This document shows positions 28,462 to 37,680 of a stretch of 64,000 nt of DNA, piece after piece. The notes beneath the pieces are model-generated. The model ran no database searches. It worked only from the letters and a program-made list of their open reading frames with translations, and had not been told where the DNA came from. Source of the DNA: Streptomyces sp. NBC_00440. GTDB lineage: Bacteria > Actinomycetota > Actinomycetes > Streptomycetales > Streptomycetaceae. Position numbers and translations under genes: made by a program. Position 1 is the stretch's first letter, and the number at the start of each line of letters is the position of its first letter. The stretch spans positions 3,707,001 to 3,771,000 of the forward strand of contig NZ_CP107921.1 of the NCBI RefSeq assembly GCF_036014215.1. Reading direction: 5' to 3'.

Positions 28462-28598
28462 GGTGCCCGCCTCTTTCATGGATGTTCATGTCTGTGAACA
28501 GAGTTCATGAGTGCGTCGGTCGTGAGCATGCCACGGGAGCCAGGAGGCGGGGAAGAGGCGTGCGCGGAGTCGCCCAGAATCAAATCAACACCTCAAAC

Positions 28599-28640
28599 TG
28601 TGCACCTTGGGTTGCACACTCTGGGGTGTCGTTCTACGGT
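28599..28640 (+). promoter_or_regulatory. Promoter and likely operator of marR (leaderless)
   Basis: -35 TTGCAC (28612-28617), 17-bp spacer, -10 TACGGT (28635-28640), with the ATG 7 bp further on, fitting a leaderless mRNA. An inverted repeat TGTGCA-N8-TGCACA (28599-28604, 28613-28618) overlaps the -35 and is a candidate site for autorepression. Confidence 0.65.
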
Positions 28641-28646
28641 GGCCGC

Positions 28647-29102
28647 ATGACCGGAAACAGCGAGGACATCTCCGAACCGGCACGCCGGGCCGCGCGCGAC
28701 GTGTGGGTGGTGACCAGCCGCGTACGCCGTCGGCTCATCGCCCTGGAGGGCGAGGGCGAGGGCGATCTGACATCGGCACAGGCATCGGTGCTGATGCGGC
28801 TGGACAAGCAAGGACCGGCGTCGGCGAGCGATCTCGCCGTGACCGAGCGGGTGCGCCCGCAGTCGATCGCGAAGATCGTCGCCACGCTGGAGCAGGGCGG
28901 CCTCGTGGAGCGGCACCCCGACCCCGACGACGGCCGCCGCCAGCTGATCACCCTGACCGAGCTGGGCCGCAAGCAGCGCTCGGGAGACCGGCGGGCGCGC
29001 GAGACCTGGCTCGCGCGGGCCCTTCAGGAGCAGGCGACACCGGAGCAGCTGGAGGCGGTCATCGCGGCGATGGCCGTGCTGGACGACGTGGCGCAGTCGT
29101 GA
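28647..29102 (+). CDS. MarR-family transcriptional regulator
   Basis: 151 residues. The winged helix is seen as LTSAQASVLMRLDKQGPASASDLAVTERVRPQSIAKIVATLEQGGLVERHPDPDDGRRQLITLTELGR, with the recognition helix and the DxR wing. MarR proteins are usually repressors released by small phenolic or lipophilic ligands. It overlaps the following MFS gene by GTGA, so it most likely controls that exporter and itself through the inverted repeat upstream. ATG 28647 has no ribosome site but is placed correctly for a leaderless start. Confidence 0.9.
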   Translation: MTGNSEDISEPARRAARDVWVVTSRVRRRLIALEGEGEGDLTSAQASVLMRLDKQGPASASDLAVTERVRPQSIAKIVATLEQGGLVERHPDPDDGRRQLITLTELGRKQRSGDRRARETWLARALQEQATPEQLEAVIAAMAVLDDVAQS

Positions 29103-30598
29103 CGTCCATCGCCGAGCGGGTGCGCGGCCGGCGGGAGGCCGGTCCCGGCGGGTTCAACCGCAAGCTGGTCACACCGATGATCCTGGGTTCGGTCCTGAAC
29201 CCGATCAACTCGTCCATGCTGGCCGTGGCGCTGATCCCGATCGGGAAGGCGTTCGGTGCGGCACCGTCGCAGACGGCGTGGCTGGTATCGGCGCTGTATC
29301 TGGCAACGGCGATAGGCCAGCCGGTCATCGGCCGGCTCGTCGACTCCTACGGCGCGCGCACTCTCTACCTGACCGGCACCGCGGTAGTCGGTCTCGCGGG
29401 GCTTCTCGGCGTTTTCGCTCCGAACCTCGGAGTGCTGATCGTCTCCCGGGTCCTGCTGGGATTCGGTACGTCGGCGGCGTACCCCGCTTCCATGTACCTG
29501 CTGCGGTCCGAATCGGCGCGCACCGGCATGAAGAGCCCGAGCGGCGTCCTGGCCGCACTGTCGCTCTCCAACCAGGTCATCGCGGTGATCGGCCCCACCC
29601 TGGGCGGTCTGCTGATCGGCGCGGGCGGCTGGCATCTGATCTTCGGCGTCAACGTGCCGCTCTCCGCGGCCTGTCTCGTCCTGGGAGCGCTGCGGCTGTC
29701 GCGGCGCGGGAAGCCGGAGCAGGGGGCACCGCCCGAGCCCGGCCAGCGGCTGGACGCCTGGGGCATGGGCCTCTTCGCGGGGACGCTCACCGCGTTCATG
29801 CTGTTCCTGATGAACCCCGGCCTCGCGCAGTGGTACCTGCTGGTGATCGCCGCCGCGGCGGGTACGGGGTTCGTCCGGCGGGAGCTGCGGTGCGCGGAGC
29901 CGTTCATCGACCTGCGGATCCTGCGGGGCAACGCGCCGCTGCTTGCCACCTACGGCCGCCAGTTGCTGGCCTACACCACGTCGTACGCCTTCCTCTACGG
30001 CTTCACCCAGTGGCTGGAGGAGGGCCGCTCCCTCAGCGCATCGGGTGCCGGGCTGCTCCTGCTGCCGATGTCGGCCGCCGCCGTCACCGTGACGGCCCTC
30101 ACCGGTCGCAGGCCCGAAATCCGCGGCAAGCTGATGGCGGGCGCCGTGGTCCAGATCATCGCCTGCGCGGCACTGCTGCTGCTCGACACCTCCAGCCCCG
30201 TCTGGCTGCTGGCCCTCGTCGGCGCGGCCGTCGGCATCCCGCAGGGGCTGAATGGCCTGGCCAACCAGAACGCCCTCTACGCCCAGGCCGATCCGGCCCG
30301 CATGGGTTCGTCGGCCGGTCTCCTGCGCACCTTCATGTACGTCGGCGCGCTGCTGGCCTCCGCCGCCAACGCCGCCTTCTACCAGCACGGCGCCACCACG
30401 GGCGGACTTCACCACCTCAGCTGGCTCCTGCTGGCGGTCGCCGGGCTGTTCCTTGTCGTCACCGTGGCCGACCGCTCACTGTCCCGCGTCGGGCACGGTG
30501 ACGACAGCCACGCGGGCGGCCATGCGGGCGGCCACGCGGACAGCCACCAGAGCAAGGACAACCAGGACAAGGACAGCCAGGGCCAGGACAATCTCTAG
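29099..30598 (+). CDS. MFS efflux transporter with His/Asp-rich C-terminal tail
   Basis: 499 residues. Motif A appears as IGRLVDSYGARTLY, and NPINSSMLAVALIPIGKAF fits helix 1. About 12-14 transmembrane segments. The last about 35 residues are hydrophilic and contain His-Ala-Gly-Gly-His repeats followed by Asp/Lys/Gln, which could bind metal or be a disordered tail. GTG 29099 overlaps the marR stop. The regulator pairing suggests inducible drug or metabolite efflux. The following hydrolase gene, 80 bp downstream, may be in the same transcript. Confidence 0.88.
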   Translation: MTSIAERVRGRREAGPGGFNRKLVTPMILGSVLNPINSSMLAVALIPIGKAFGAAPSQTAWLVSALYLATAIGQPVIGRLVDSYGARTLYLTGTAVVGLAGLLGVFAPNLGVLIVSRVLLGFGTSAAYPASMYLLRSESARTGMKSPSGVLAALSLSNQVIAVIGPTLGGLLIGAGGWHLIFGVNVPLSAACLVLGALRLSRRGKPEQGAPPEPGQRLDAWGMGLFAGTLTAFMLFLMNPGLAQWYLLVIAAAAGTGFVRRELRCAEPFIDLRILRGNAPLLATYGRQLLAYTTSYAFLYGFTQWLEEGRSLSASGAGLLLLPMSAAAVTVTALTGRRPEIRGKLMAGAVVQIIACAALLLLDTSSPVWLLALVGAAVGIPQGLNGLANQNALYAQADPARMGSSAGLLRTFMYVGALLASAANAAFYQHGATTGGLHHLSWLLLAVAGLFLVVTVADRSLSRVGHGDDSHAGGHAGGHADSHQSKDNQDKDSQGQDNL

Positions 30599-30678
30599 CC
30601 CTTCATTCCGCGTTCCCCGTCACCCGTCCCCTGTTCCCCTTCAACACCGCACGCTCGTCAAGAAAGCAGGCCCCACCC

Positions 30679-31263
30679 ATGACCGTCACCACCCTTGACC
30701 CGAAGTCCGCTCTGGTCGTCATCGACCTGCAGAACGGGGTCATGGCAGTGCCCGGTGGCCCCTACACCACCGGCGATGTCCTGACCCGCACCGTGGAGCT
30801 GGCCGACGCCTTCCGCTCCCGCGGCCTTCCGGTCGTCCTGGTCCGCGTCACCTTCGCCGCCGACGGCTCCGACAGGACGCCCGGACGCACCGACACACCC
30901 AGCCCCGGCTACACCCCGCCGGCCGGCTGGGACCACGTCGTGGATGCCCTCACCGGCCACGACCAGGACATCACGGTCACCAAGCGGAACTGGTCGGCCT
31001 TCTACGGCACCGACCTCGACATGCAGCTGCGCCGCCGGGGCGTCACCCAGATCGTGCTGACCGGGGTCGCCACCAGCATCGGCGTGGAGTCCACCGCACG
31101 CGCCGCCCACGAGCACGGCTACCACGTCACCGTGGCCACCGACGCCGTCACCGACAGCGACGGGGCCGCCCACCACAACAGCGTCGAGAAGATCTTCCCC
31201 CGGATCGCCGAGACCGGCACCAGCTCGGACATCCTCACGGTCCTGGACAGGACCCACTCCTGA
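30679..31263 (+). CDS. Isochorismatase-family protein lacking the catalytic cysteine
   Basis: 194 residues. The fold is clear: catalytic-type Asp in LVVIDLQNGVMA, Lys in TVTKRNWSAFYGTDLDMQLR, and the cis-peptide region VLTGVATSIGVESTARAAHEHGYHVTVATDAVTD. In active cysteine hydrolases of this family the position after Ile in ATSI-x-VESTAR is Cys; here it is Gly (GGC at about 31081). It may use other chemistry or be a binding protein. It follows the marR-MFS pair on the same strand, so it may act on or sense the exported compound. Confidence 0.85.
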   Translation: MTVTTLDPKSALVVIDLQNGVMAVPGGPYTTGDVLTRTVELADAFRSRGLPVVLVRVTFAADGSDRTPGRTDTPSPGYTPPAGWDHVVDALTGHDQDITVTKRNWSAFYGTDLDMQLRRRGVTQIVLTGVATSIGVESTARAAHEHGYHVTVATDAVTDSDGAAHHNSVEKIFPRIAETGTSSDILTVLDRTHS

Positions 31264-31335
31264 CGGTCCCGCCGGCCCGGCCGGGGCCGGTGTGCACGTC
31301 CGTCGCGGGGCGTTTTCCCGCGACGGGCGCGGACG

Positions 31336-31863
31336 TCAGCCCTCGGCTCCGTTCCCGCCCTCGGCCTCGCGGGTCAGATGCGTGAACGCGTCCAGGTTCC
31401 GGGTCGGCTCGCCCCGCGACACCCGCCACGCGTACTCCCGCTTGATCGCACTCGCGAAACCCAGCTCAAGCAGTGTGTTGAAGGGCCCGTCGGCCGCCTC
31501 CAGGACCGCCCCCAGCAGCCGGTCGATCTCATCCGGTGTGACCACGGACAGCGGCAGCTTCCCGGCGAGATAGATGTCGCCGAGCGAGTCGATCGCGTAA
31601 CTCACCCCGTACAGCCGGAGGTTGCGCTCCAGAAGCCACCGGTGCACCCCGGCGTCGTTCTCGTCGGGGTGCCGGATCACGAACGCGTTGACCGACAGCG
31701 AGTGCTTCCCGACGATCAGCGAGCACGTGGTGGAGAGCTTCCGGGTGCCGGGGAGCTTCACCACGTAGGAGCCGGGCTCCGGGTTCTCCCACTCCAGCTC
31801 GGCGTCCTTGAACGCCTGCTCCAGGACCTCTCGTACGTCAGCCTCGCCAGCCTGATCAGCCAT
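31336..31863 (-). CDS. YbjN-domain protein
   Basis: 175 residues. An N-terminal acidic helix ([22 protein letters not shown]) leads to the YbjN fold ([60 protein letters not shown], then [11 protein letters not shown]). The family resembles type III secretion chaperones and is thought to assist proteins or signalling; no enzyme activity is known. It begins inside the 3' end of mshA (8-bp overlap), so it is coupled to mycothiol synthesis in an arrangement common in actinobacteria. Confidence 0.88.
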   Translation of the reverse strand: MADQAGEADVREVLEQAFKDAELEWENPEPGSYVVKLPGTRKLSTTCSLIVGKHSLSVNAFVIRHPDENDAGVHRWLLERNLRLYGVSYAIDSLGDIYLAGKLPLSVVTPDEIDRLLGAVLEAADGPFNTLLELGFASAIKREYAWRVSRGEPTRNLDAFTHLTREAEGGNGAEG

Positions 31864-33205
31864 GGTGCGAGCGTACGCGACGGCGGTGTTCGTGCATCGC
31901 GGCCGTGTAGACGTCCGCGGTCGCCGACGCGGCCGTGTCCCAGCCGAACCGTCCGGCGTGGCGCGCGGCGGCCCCGCCCATCTCGTCCACCAGCTGCGGA
32001 TTCTCGATGAAGCGGCGCAGCGCCACCGCGTACCGCGCCGGGTCGTGGCCGGGGATCAGGAACCCGGTCGTCCCTTCGCGTACGGCGACGGGCAGCCCGC
32101 CGACCTCGGCGGCCACCACCGGAGTGCCGGCCGCCTGGGCCTCGATGGCGACCAGACCGAAGGATTCGTTGTACGAGGGCATGACCAGCACGGACGCGGC
32201 CCGGAACCAGTCGGCGAGCTGGTCCTGGCCGACCGGCGGGTTGAACCGGACGATGTCCGAGATACCGAGGCGGGCGGCCAGCTTCTGCAGGCCCTCCGGC
32301 TTGGCGAGGCCGCTGCCGCTGGGGCCGCCGACCACCGGCACCACCATGCGCTTGCGCAGCGAGGGGTCCTGGTCGAGCAGGACGGCCACCGCGCGCAGCA
32401 GGACGTCGGGGGCTTTGAGCGGTTGTATGCGGCCGGCGAAGAGCGGTACGAAGGCGTCCTGCGGCAGCCCGAGGCGGGCCCGGGCTGCCGACCGCCCGTC
32501 GGCGGGGCGGAAGCGGTCGAGGTTCACGCCGGGGTGGACGACGGCGACCTTGCCGGGGTCGGCCTCGTAGTGGCGTACCAGCTCGTCGGCCTCCTCATCG
32601 GTGTTGGCGATGAGCCGGTCGGAGGCCCGCACGATCTGCGTCTCGCCGATGACCCGCGCGGCGGGTTCGGGCGTGTCACCGTCGGCCAGCGCGGCGTTCT
32701 TGACCTTCGCCATGGTGTGCATGGCGTGGACGAGCGGCGCGCCCCAGCGCTCGGCGGCGAGCCAGCCGACGTGGCCGGAGAGCCAGTAGTGGGAGTGCAC
32801 CAGGTCGTAGTAGCCGGGGCGGTGTCCGGCCCAGGCCTGCATCACACCGTGGGTGAAGGCACAGAGCTGGGCGGGCAGCTCCTCCTTGGCAAGACCCTCG
32901 TAGGGACCGGCGTCGACATGGCGTACGAGCACGCCGGGCGCGAGATCCACCAGCGGCGGGAGGCCGCCCGTGGTGGCGCGGGTGAAGATCTCCACCTCGA
33001 TGTTGATCGCGGCCAGCCGCTTCGCCAGCTCCACGATGTAGACGTTCATACCGCCCGCGTCGCCGGTGCCCGGCTGGTGCAGGGGCGAGGTGTGCACGCT
33101 GAGCATGGCGACCCTGCGCGGCTTGCGGTGCCCGGCGAACTTCAGCCTGGGGGGCCGCGCGGGTCCCGTGATCCGGCCCCCGAGCCGGGACACGTACTGG
33201 CTCAC
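31856..33205 (-). CDS. mshA: D-inositol-3-phosphate glycosyltransferase (mycothiol synthesis)
   Basis: 449 residues, GT-B fold GT4 enzyme. Recognisable blocks are [34 protein letters not shown] (donor/acceptor loop), [43 protein letters not shown] and the E-x7-E motif in [22 protein letters not shown]. It transfers GlcNAc from UDP-GlcNAc to inositol-3-phosphate, the first step of mycothiol synthesis. GTG 33205 follows GAGGAGAGG. It is divergent from a methyltransferase gene and overlaps the ybjN-like gene. Confidence 0.97.
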   Translation of the reverse strand: MSQYVSRLGGRITGPARPPRLKFAGHRKPRRVAMLSVHTSPLHQPGTGDAGGMNVYIVELAKRLAAINIEVEIFTRATTGGLPPLVDLAPGVLVRHVDAGPYEGLAKEELPAQLCAFTHGVMQAWAGHRPGYYDLVHSHYWLSGHVGWLAAERWGAPLVHAMHTMAKVKNAALADGDTPEPAARVIGETQIVRASDRLIANTDEEADELVRHYEADPGKVAVVHPGVNLDRFRPADGRSAARARLGLPQDAFVPLFAGRIQPLKAPDVLLRAVAVLLDQDPSLRKRMVVPVVGGPSGSGLAKPEGLQKLAARLGISDIVRFNPPVGQDQLADWFRAASVLVMPSYNESFGLVAIEAQAAGTPVVAAEVGGLPVAVREGTTGFLIPGHDPARYAVALRRFIENPQLVDEMGGAAARHAGRFGWDTAASATADVYTAAMHEHRRRVRSHHG

Positions 33206-33345
33206 GTGGACGGTCCTCTCCTCGCGCGTGCACGGTCGACTCCAGGGCAGGCGCACCCCGTCTGAGGTCTGGAACAGCGGGATACCCTGCCGCATTTCCG
33301 CTTTGCCGAATAATTACCTTGACACCCCTCACATACCCTCGGCGC

Positions 33346-34251
33346 ATGGCCCGACCCTCCCCACGCCGCTCCGACGACGGCCGCTCTCCCGGTGACAGCT
33401 CTGCCGGCAGCCGGTCCGGAGTCCGTGCGGCGGGCGCCCGTCCGGCCAGCGCCCGTCCGGCCAGTGCCCGTCCAGTGGGTGCCGTGACCCGCGGGACCAC
33501 CAACCCCAACCGGCTGCGCCGCATGGACCGCTGGATCGCCGCGGTGCACGGGCCCGCCCTGCGGCGCTCGGCCGATCCCCTCGCCGTGGACCTCGGATAC
33601 GGGGCGGCCCCCTGGACCGCCGTGGAACTGCTCCAGCGGCTGCGCACCGCCGCGCCCGCGGCCGAGGTCGTCGGCATCGAGATCGAGCCGGCCAGGGTCG
33701 CGGCAGCGAAGCCGTACGAGCGGCCGGGGCTGTCCTTCCGGCACGGCGGCTTCGAAGTGCCGCTGGACGGCCGCAGCCCCTCGCTGATCCGGGCGGCCAA
33801 TGTGCTGCGGCAGTACGACGAGGAGCAGGTCGCCGCCGTCTGGCAGCGGCTGTGCGCGCGGCTCGCACCGGACGGGCTGCTGGTCGAGGGCACCTGTGAC
33901 GAGATCGGGCGGCGGCATGTGTGGGTCGCGCTCGGGCCGGGCGGGCCGCGCACGGTGACGTTCGCGACCCGGCTCGGCTCGCTGCACCAGCCGTCCGATC
34001 TGGCGGAGCGGCTGCCGAAGGCGCTGATCCACCGGAACGTCCCCGGCGAGCCGGTGCACGCCTTTCTGCGCGACTTCGACCGCGCCTGGGCCGCGGCGGC
34101 CCCGTACGCCTCGCTCGGCGCCCGGCAGCGGTGGATCACCGCCGTGCGCTCCCTCGCGGCCGACTGGCCGCTGGCCGACGACGTCCGCAGGTGGCGCCAG
34201 GGTGAAATCACCGTGAACTGGGCGGCGCTGGCCCCGCTTCCGGGAACTTGA
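33346..34251 (+). CDS. Class I SAM-dependent methyltransferase-like protein
   Basis: 301 residues. The first about 60 are basic and disordered, with an Ala-Arg-Pro-Ala-Ser repeat (ARPASARPASARP) encoded by a short DNA tandem repeat. The Rossmann core begins LAVDLGYGAAPWTAVELLQRL (motif I) with acidic residues in VVGIEIEPARVAAAK. RAANVLRQYDEEQVAAVWQRLCARLAPDGLLVEGTCDEIG corresponds to motifs IV-VI. The substrate is unknown. The gene is conserved beside mshA in Streptomyces. ATG 33346 was selected; an in-frame ATG at 33319 is also possible. Confidence 0.8.
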   Translation: MARPSPRRSDDGRSPGDSSAGSRSGVRAAGARPASARPASARPVGAVTRGTTNPNRLRRMDRWIAAVHGPALRRSADPLAVDLGYGAAPWTAVELLQRLRTAAPAAEVVGIEIEPARVAAAKPYERPGLSFRHGGFEVPLDGRSPSLIRAANVLRQYDEEQVAAVWQRLCARLAPDGLLVEGTCDEIGRRHVWVALGPGGPRTVTFATRLGSLHQPSDLAERLPKALIHRNVPGEPVHAFLRDFDRAWAAAAPYASLGARQRWITAVRSLAADWPLADDVRRWRQGEITVNWAALAPLPGT

Positions 34252-34374
34252 ACCCGGGTCCGTTCGTCGGACCGGGCAGGGAGTGACGCGGGGGCACGGG
34301 TGGGGCCGGGGAGTTGTTGTACGCCTCTGTCGCATTCGCGCAGGGCATGGCACTATCGCGCCAGCGCCACCTAA

Positions 34375-34388
34375 GTTACTGACGGTAA
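34375..34388 (+). promoter_or_regulatory. Small inverted repeat TTAC-N5-GTAA before the NlpC/P60 gene
   Basis: TTAC (34376-34379) and GTAA (34385-34388) lie 22 bp before the GTG start, close to the ribosome site, in otherwise GC-rich DNA. Possibly a regulator site; no ydaO-type riboswitch was seen. Confidence 0.3.
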
Positions 34389-34410
34389 ATCAGCTCTGGA
34401 GGGGGAGCTC

Positions 34411-35547
34411 GTGAACCGACGCCGCTGTGTCGCCGCCGCGATCACGCTGGTCTGCGCGGTGACCGTACTGACCGCGCCGACTGCCGCGTACGCCGATCCC
34501 AGGCCATCGCACTCCGGGTCTCCGGACTCCGGATCCGGCGGGTCCGGTTCCGGCGGCGGCTCCGACTCTTCGAGCTCCGGTCCTTCGAGCTCCGGTTCTC
34601 CGAGTTCCGGCACCGACCGTCTCGAAGCCGTCCGTCAGAAGATCGACGACCTCTACCGCCAGGCCGGGTCCGCCACGGACGCGTACAACCTGGCCAAGGA
34701 GCAGTCCAAGAAGCAGTCGTCCGAGATCGTGAAACTGGCCCAGAGCATCGTGAAGGGCCAGTCGAAGATCACCGCGCTGAAGAAGCAGGCGGGCGCCGAG
34801 GCCCGTGCCCAGTACCGGGACAGCGGCCTGCCGCCCGCGGCGCAGCTGATGCTCAGCGGCGACCCGGACAGCTTCCTCGACGGCGCCGACCGACTGCGCT
34901 CGGGGCAGCAGGCGCAGAAGAACCTGCTGGCCGAAATGGACCAGACCCAGAAGGACTTGACGGCGTACACCCAGGACGCCAGCGACCAGTGGCAGAAGCT
35001 GGAGTCCAACCGCAAGAAGCAGGCCAAGAAGAAGAAGGACATCCAGCAGAAGATCGAGGCGGCCAAGAAGCTCGAATCGAGCCTGGCCAAGAAGGAACGC
35101 GAACGGCTCAAGAAGCTTGAGGAGGACCAGGAGTTCAAGGCCCAGACGGCCTGGCTCAGCTCGGGCATCCTGAAGGAGATCAACAACAAGGCGAGCGCCG
35201 AGGGCAAGAAGGCCGTCAAGTTCGCCACGGACCAGATCGGCAAGCCGTACGTGTGGGGCGCGGCGGGGCCGAAATCGTTCGACTGCTCCGGGCTGACCTC
35301 CCAGGCGTGGTTGGCGGCCGGGGACCCGATCCCGCGCACCTCGCAGGAGCAGTGGAAGCAGCTGCCGCACGTCCAGGTGAAGGACATGCGCCCCGGGGAC
35401 CTCATCATCTACTTCTCGGACGCGACCCATGTCGGGATGTACATCGGGGACGGGGCGATGGTGAACGCGCCGAGGCCCGGCAGGAACGTCACGATCGGCG
35501 GTGCGGGCTCGATGCCGATCCTCGGCGTGGTCCGGCCCGACAAGTAA
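34411..35547 (+). CDS. Secreted NlpC/P60 peptidoglycan endopeptidase (RipA-like)
   Basis: 378 residues. A signal peptide (AAAITLVCAVTVLTAPTAAYA) is followed by a Ser/Gly linker, then a long coiled-coil (about residues 70-245: KKKKDIQQKIEAAKKLESSLAKKERERLKKLEEDQ), then the NlpC/P60 domain. Catalytic Cys is in KSFDCSGLTSQAW and His in DATHVGMYIGDG. GKPYVWGAAGP is the family start. It cleaves peptide stems of peptidoglycan; the coiled coil usually holds the enzyme inactive or docks it to the division machinery. GTG 34411 follows GGAGGGGGA. Confidence 0.93.
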   Translation: MNRRRCVAAAITLVCAVTVLTAPTAAYADPRPSHSGSPDSGSGGSGSGGGSDSSSSGPSSSGSPSSGTDRLEAVRQKIDDLYRQAGSATDAYNLAKEQSKKQSSEIVKLAQSIVKGQSKITALKKQAGAEARAQYRDSGLPPAAQLMLSGDPDSFLDGADRLRSGQQAQKNLLAEMDQTQKDLTAYTQDASDQWQKLESNRKKQAKKKKDIQQKIEAAKKLESSLAKKERERLKKLEEDQEFKAQTAWLSSGILKEINNKASAEGKKAVKFATDQIGKPYVWGAAGPKSFDCSGLTSQAWLAAGDPIPRTSQEQWKQLPHVQVKDMRPGDLIIYFSDATHVGMYIGDGAMVNAPRPGRNVTIGGAGSMPILGVVRPDK

Positions 35548-35902
35548 CCTCCCGCCCTTCCCCGCCGCCCGTCGTACCGTCGCATCCCCCGCCCTTCCCG
35601 CCGCCCGTCGTACCGTCGTGTCCCCCACCCTTCACTGCCGTGTCCGCCGCCCTTCCCGGCTGTCCCCCCTTCCCGCTGTCCGTGGCGTGCGTCACCCCCG
35701 GCCGGCCGGGCAGACGAGTGACGTTCGTCATGGGTCGGCACCCCGTCAAACCGCCGGATGCGGGCCTGGAGAGGGCATATGACCCCGGTGGTTTCTCCGG
35801 CGCCATTCCGCTGTGGCCCCGCCAACCGCTAAGGTCCCCGTCTGGTGGTGCGTCGACTGGCGCTCCACCGTGCCCTCGGGGGGAGGGAAGGAAACCGAAG
35901 CG
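35548..35902. repeat. 355-bp pyrimidine-rich spacer with a 31-32 bp direct repeat
   Basis: No gene. The first 90 bases are C/T-rich, and CCCGCCCTTCCC-CGCCGCCCGTCGTACCGTCG occurs at 35551-35582 and again at 35588-35618 (37-bp period, one C difference). Further degenerate CCCTTCCCGG copies follow. The second half should hold the promoter of the phosphatase gene. Confidence 0.7.
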
Positions 35903-37135
35903 ATGGAGAACGGTCAGACCGTTCTGCCCCACCAGACCAGGGGACCGGACTCCACCGGCAGCACCGACCTGACGCTGCTGGTGATCGAGAACGATCCAGC
36001 GGGCACTTTCACGGTCCCGGAACTGCTCGACGCCTCCGGGACGCGGGTACGCGTCCGTACCGCGCGGAACCTCACCGAGGCCGAGCGGCTGCTCACGGAC
36101 GACGTGCACTGCATCCTGCTCGACCTGGCACTGCCTGGAGCGGACGCGGACGACGAGCTGTCCGTACTCCGCCATGTCCTGAAGCTCGCGCCGGGCCATG
36201 CCGTGCTGGCGCTGGCCACGTCGGGCCATGTGGAGAGCGCGGCGGACGCGGTACGGGTCGGGGCGCAGGACTACCTGCTCCGCGAGGAGCTGGACGGCAG
36301 GCTGCTGAACCGTGCCGTCCGGTACGCGGTGGAGCGCAAGCGCGCCGACATCGCGCACTACAAGCTGGCCGAGTCCCGGCTGCGCGCCCAGGAGAACGCC
36401 CGCCTGGAGCGCGGCCTGCTCCCGACGCCGCTCCTGGAGGGCTCGGATCTGCGCTTCGCCGCGCGATACCGGCCGGGCCGCTCGCGCGCGCTGCTCGGGG
36501 GCGACTTCTACGACGTGGTGCGGACGCCCGACGGGACCGTTCACGCGATGATCGGCGACGTCTGCGGGCACGGCCCCGACGAGGCAGCGCTGGGGGTGGA
36601 ACTGCGCATCGCCTGGCGGGCGTTGACGTTCGCCGGACTGTGCGGGGACCAGCTGCTCTCCACGCTCCAGCAGGTGCTGGAGCACGAGCGGGAGAGCGAG
36701 GAGCTGTTCGCCACGCTCTGCACGGTCGACATCGCCCCGGACGGCCGCCGCGCCGGACTCTGCCTGGCGGGCCATCCCGCCCCGCTGGTCTCCCGCGACG
36801 GCGGGACCGCGCAGCTCCTCCCGCACGAGGACGGCGGCCCGGCGCTCGGTCTGCTCCCGCAGGCCCGCTGGCCCCGGCGCCAGGTCGAACTCGGCGGCGC
36901 CTGGAATCTGTTGATGTACACGGACGGCCTGATCGAGGGCCGGGTCGGCCAGGGGACGCAGCGGCTCGGCCAGGAGGGCATGGTCGAGATGATCGACCGG
37001 CAGCTGACGGCGGGGCTGAGCGGCGAAAGTCTGCTGGAGGCGGCGGTGGCAGAGGTCCGCGACCTGAACGGCGGCGAGCTGACCGACGACGTGGCGGTGC
37101 TGCTGCTGGAGCGCCGACGGGGTGCGAGCCGGTAG
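35903..37135 (+). CDS. Response regulator fused to PP2C/SpoIIE-type serine phosphatase
   Basis: 410 residues. The receiver domain occupies about residues 20-140 (LTLLVIENDPAGTF, phospho-acceptor-type Asp in CILLDLALPGAD). A short helical linker (LAESRLRAQENARLERGLLP) leads to the PP2C/SpoIIE phosphatase domain with metal-binding motifs GGDFYDVV, MIGDVCGHGPDEAAL and LLMYTDGLIEGR. The Lys of the receiver switch is not obvious. Such proteins usually dephosphorylate anti-anti-sigma factors and so steer sigma-factor activity. ATG 35903 gives a compact N-terminus; a ribosome site GGGAGGGAAGG is somewhat distant. Confidence 0.92.
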   Translation: MENGQTVLPHQTRGPDSTGSTDLTLLVIENDPAGTFTVPELLDASGTRVRVRTARNLTEAERLLTDDVHCILLDLALPGADADDELSVLRHVLKLAPGHAVLALATSGHVESAADAVRVGAQDYLLREELDGRLLNRAVRYAVERKRADIAHYKLAESRLRAQENARLERGLLPTPLLEGSDLRFAARYRPGRSRALLGGDFYDVVRTPDGTVHAMIGDVCGHGPDEAALGVELRIAWRALTFAGLCGDQLLSTLQQVLEHERESEELFATLCTVDIAPDGRRAGLCLAGHPAPLVSRDGGTAQLLPHEDGGPALGLLPQARWPRRQVELGGAWNLLMYTDGLIEGRVGQGTQRLGQEGMVEMIDRQLTAGLSGESLLEAAVAEVRDLNGGELTDDVAVLLLERRRGASR

Positions 37136-37183
37136 GACGGGATCGGCACACCTACGGCCGGGGTGGGGACAGCCGGGTAGGGG

Positions 37184-37522
37184 CTACCGCCCGCCGTTGT
37201 ACGGCCCGTACGGTCCATCGCTGCTGGAGCCGCCGCTTCTGCGGCCCCGGCCACCGCCCGAGATCTGCCGGACCGCGGGACGCACGTCCACCATGTAGAC
37301 GATCGTCGCGACCAGCCCGATGACGGGCAGGAACGACAGGATCGGGAACAGCCAGTTCACCACGAACGCGATGGCCAGGATGATCAGCCAGAACGGCTTC
37401 GTCTGCTTGCTCGCAGCGCGGTACGCATCCTCCCGGCGGATCACCGCGTCCACCAGCGCGAAGCCGCTGAAGAGGATCAGCGCCAGACTCAACAGCGACA
37501 TCAACCCTGCGAAACCCTGCAT
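37184..37522 (-). CDS. DUF2516 membrane protein
   Basis: 112 residues. Two or three transmembrane segments (LMSLLSLALILFSGFALVDAVI, FWLIILAIAFVVNWLFPILSFLPVIGLVATIVYMV) with a conserved DVRPAVR after the last, and a Gly/Ser/Arg-rich tail. This matches the actinobacterial DUF2516 family, whose function is unknown. ATG 37522 is chosen; GTG 37528 also possible. It is codirectional with and downstream of the XRE and helical-protein genes, but separated from them by a hairpin. Confidence 0.85.
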   Translation of the reverse strand: MQGFAGLMSLLSLALILFSGFALVDAVIRREDAYRAASKQTKPFWLIILAIAFVVNWLFPILSFLPVIGLVATIVYMVDVRPAVRQISGGGRGRRSGGSSSDGPYGPYNGGR

Positions 37523-37583
37523 CAACACTGCACACCACCGCCTGTTCGACCGGCCATCAACACGGCCAAGCTACCGGGAGAAC

Positions 37584-37612
37584 GAGCCGGGCACCCAGGA
37601 GGTGCCCGGCTC
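37584..37612 (-). terminator. Terminator after the helical Ala/Lys-rich protein gene
   Basis: Perfect 12-bp arms GAGCCGGGCACC/GGTGCCCGGCTC with a 5-base loop, 69 bp past the minus-strand stop at 37681. Confidence 0.85.
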
Positions 37613-37680
37613 GGCCTGATCCGTCCGAATCAGTCCGAATCCGTCTGAAGCGAACGGACGTCGTCCTGCTTCCCGAGGTC

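Noticed and set aside
34321..34410. ydaO-type c-di-AMP riboswitch before the NlpC/P60 gene
   Set aside because: Cell-wall hydrolase genes in Streptomyces often have one, but the region is too short and lacks the conserved core.
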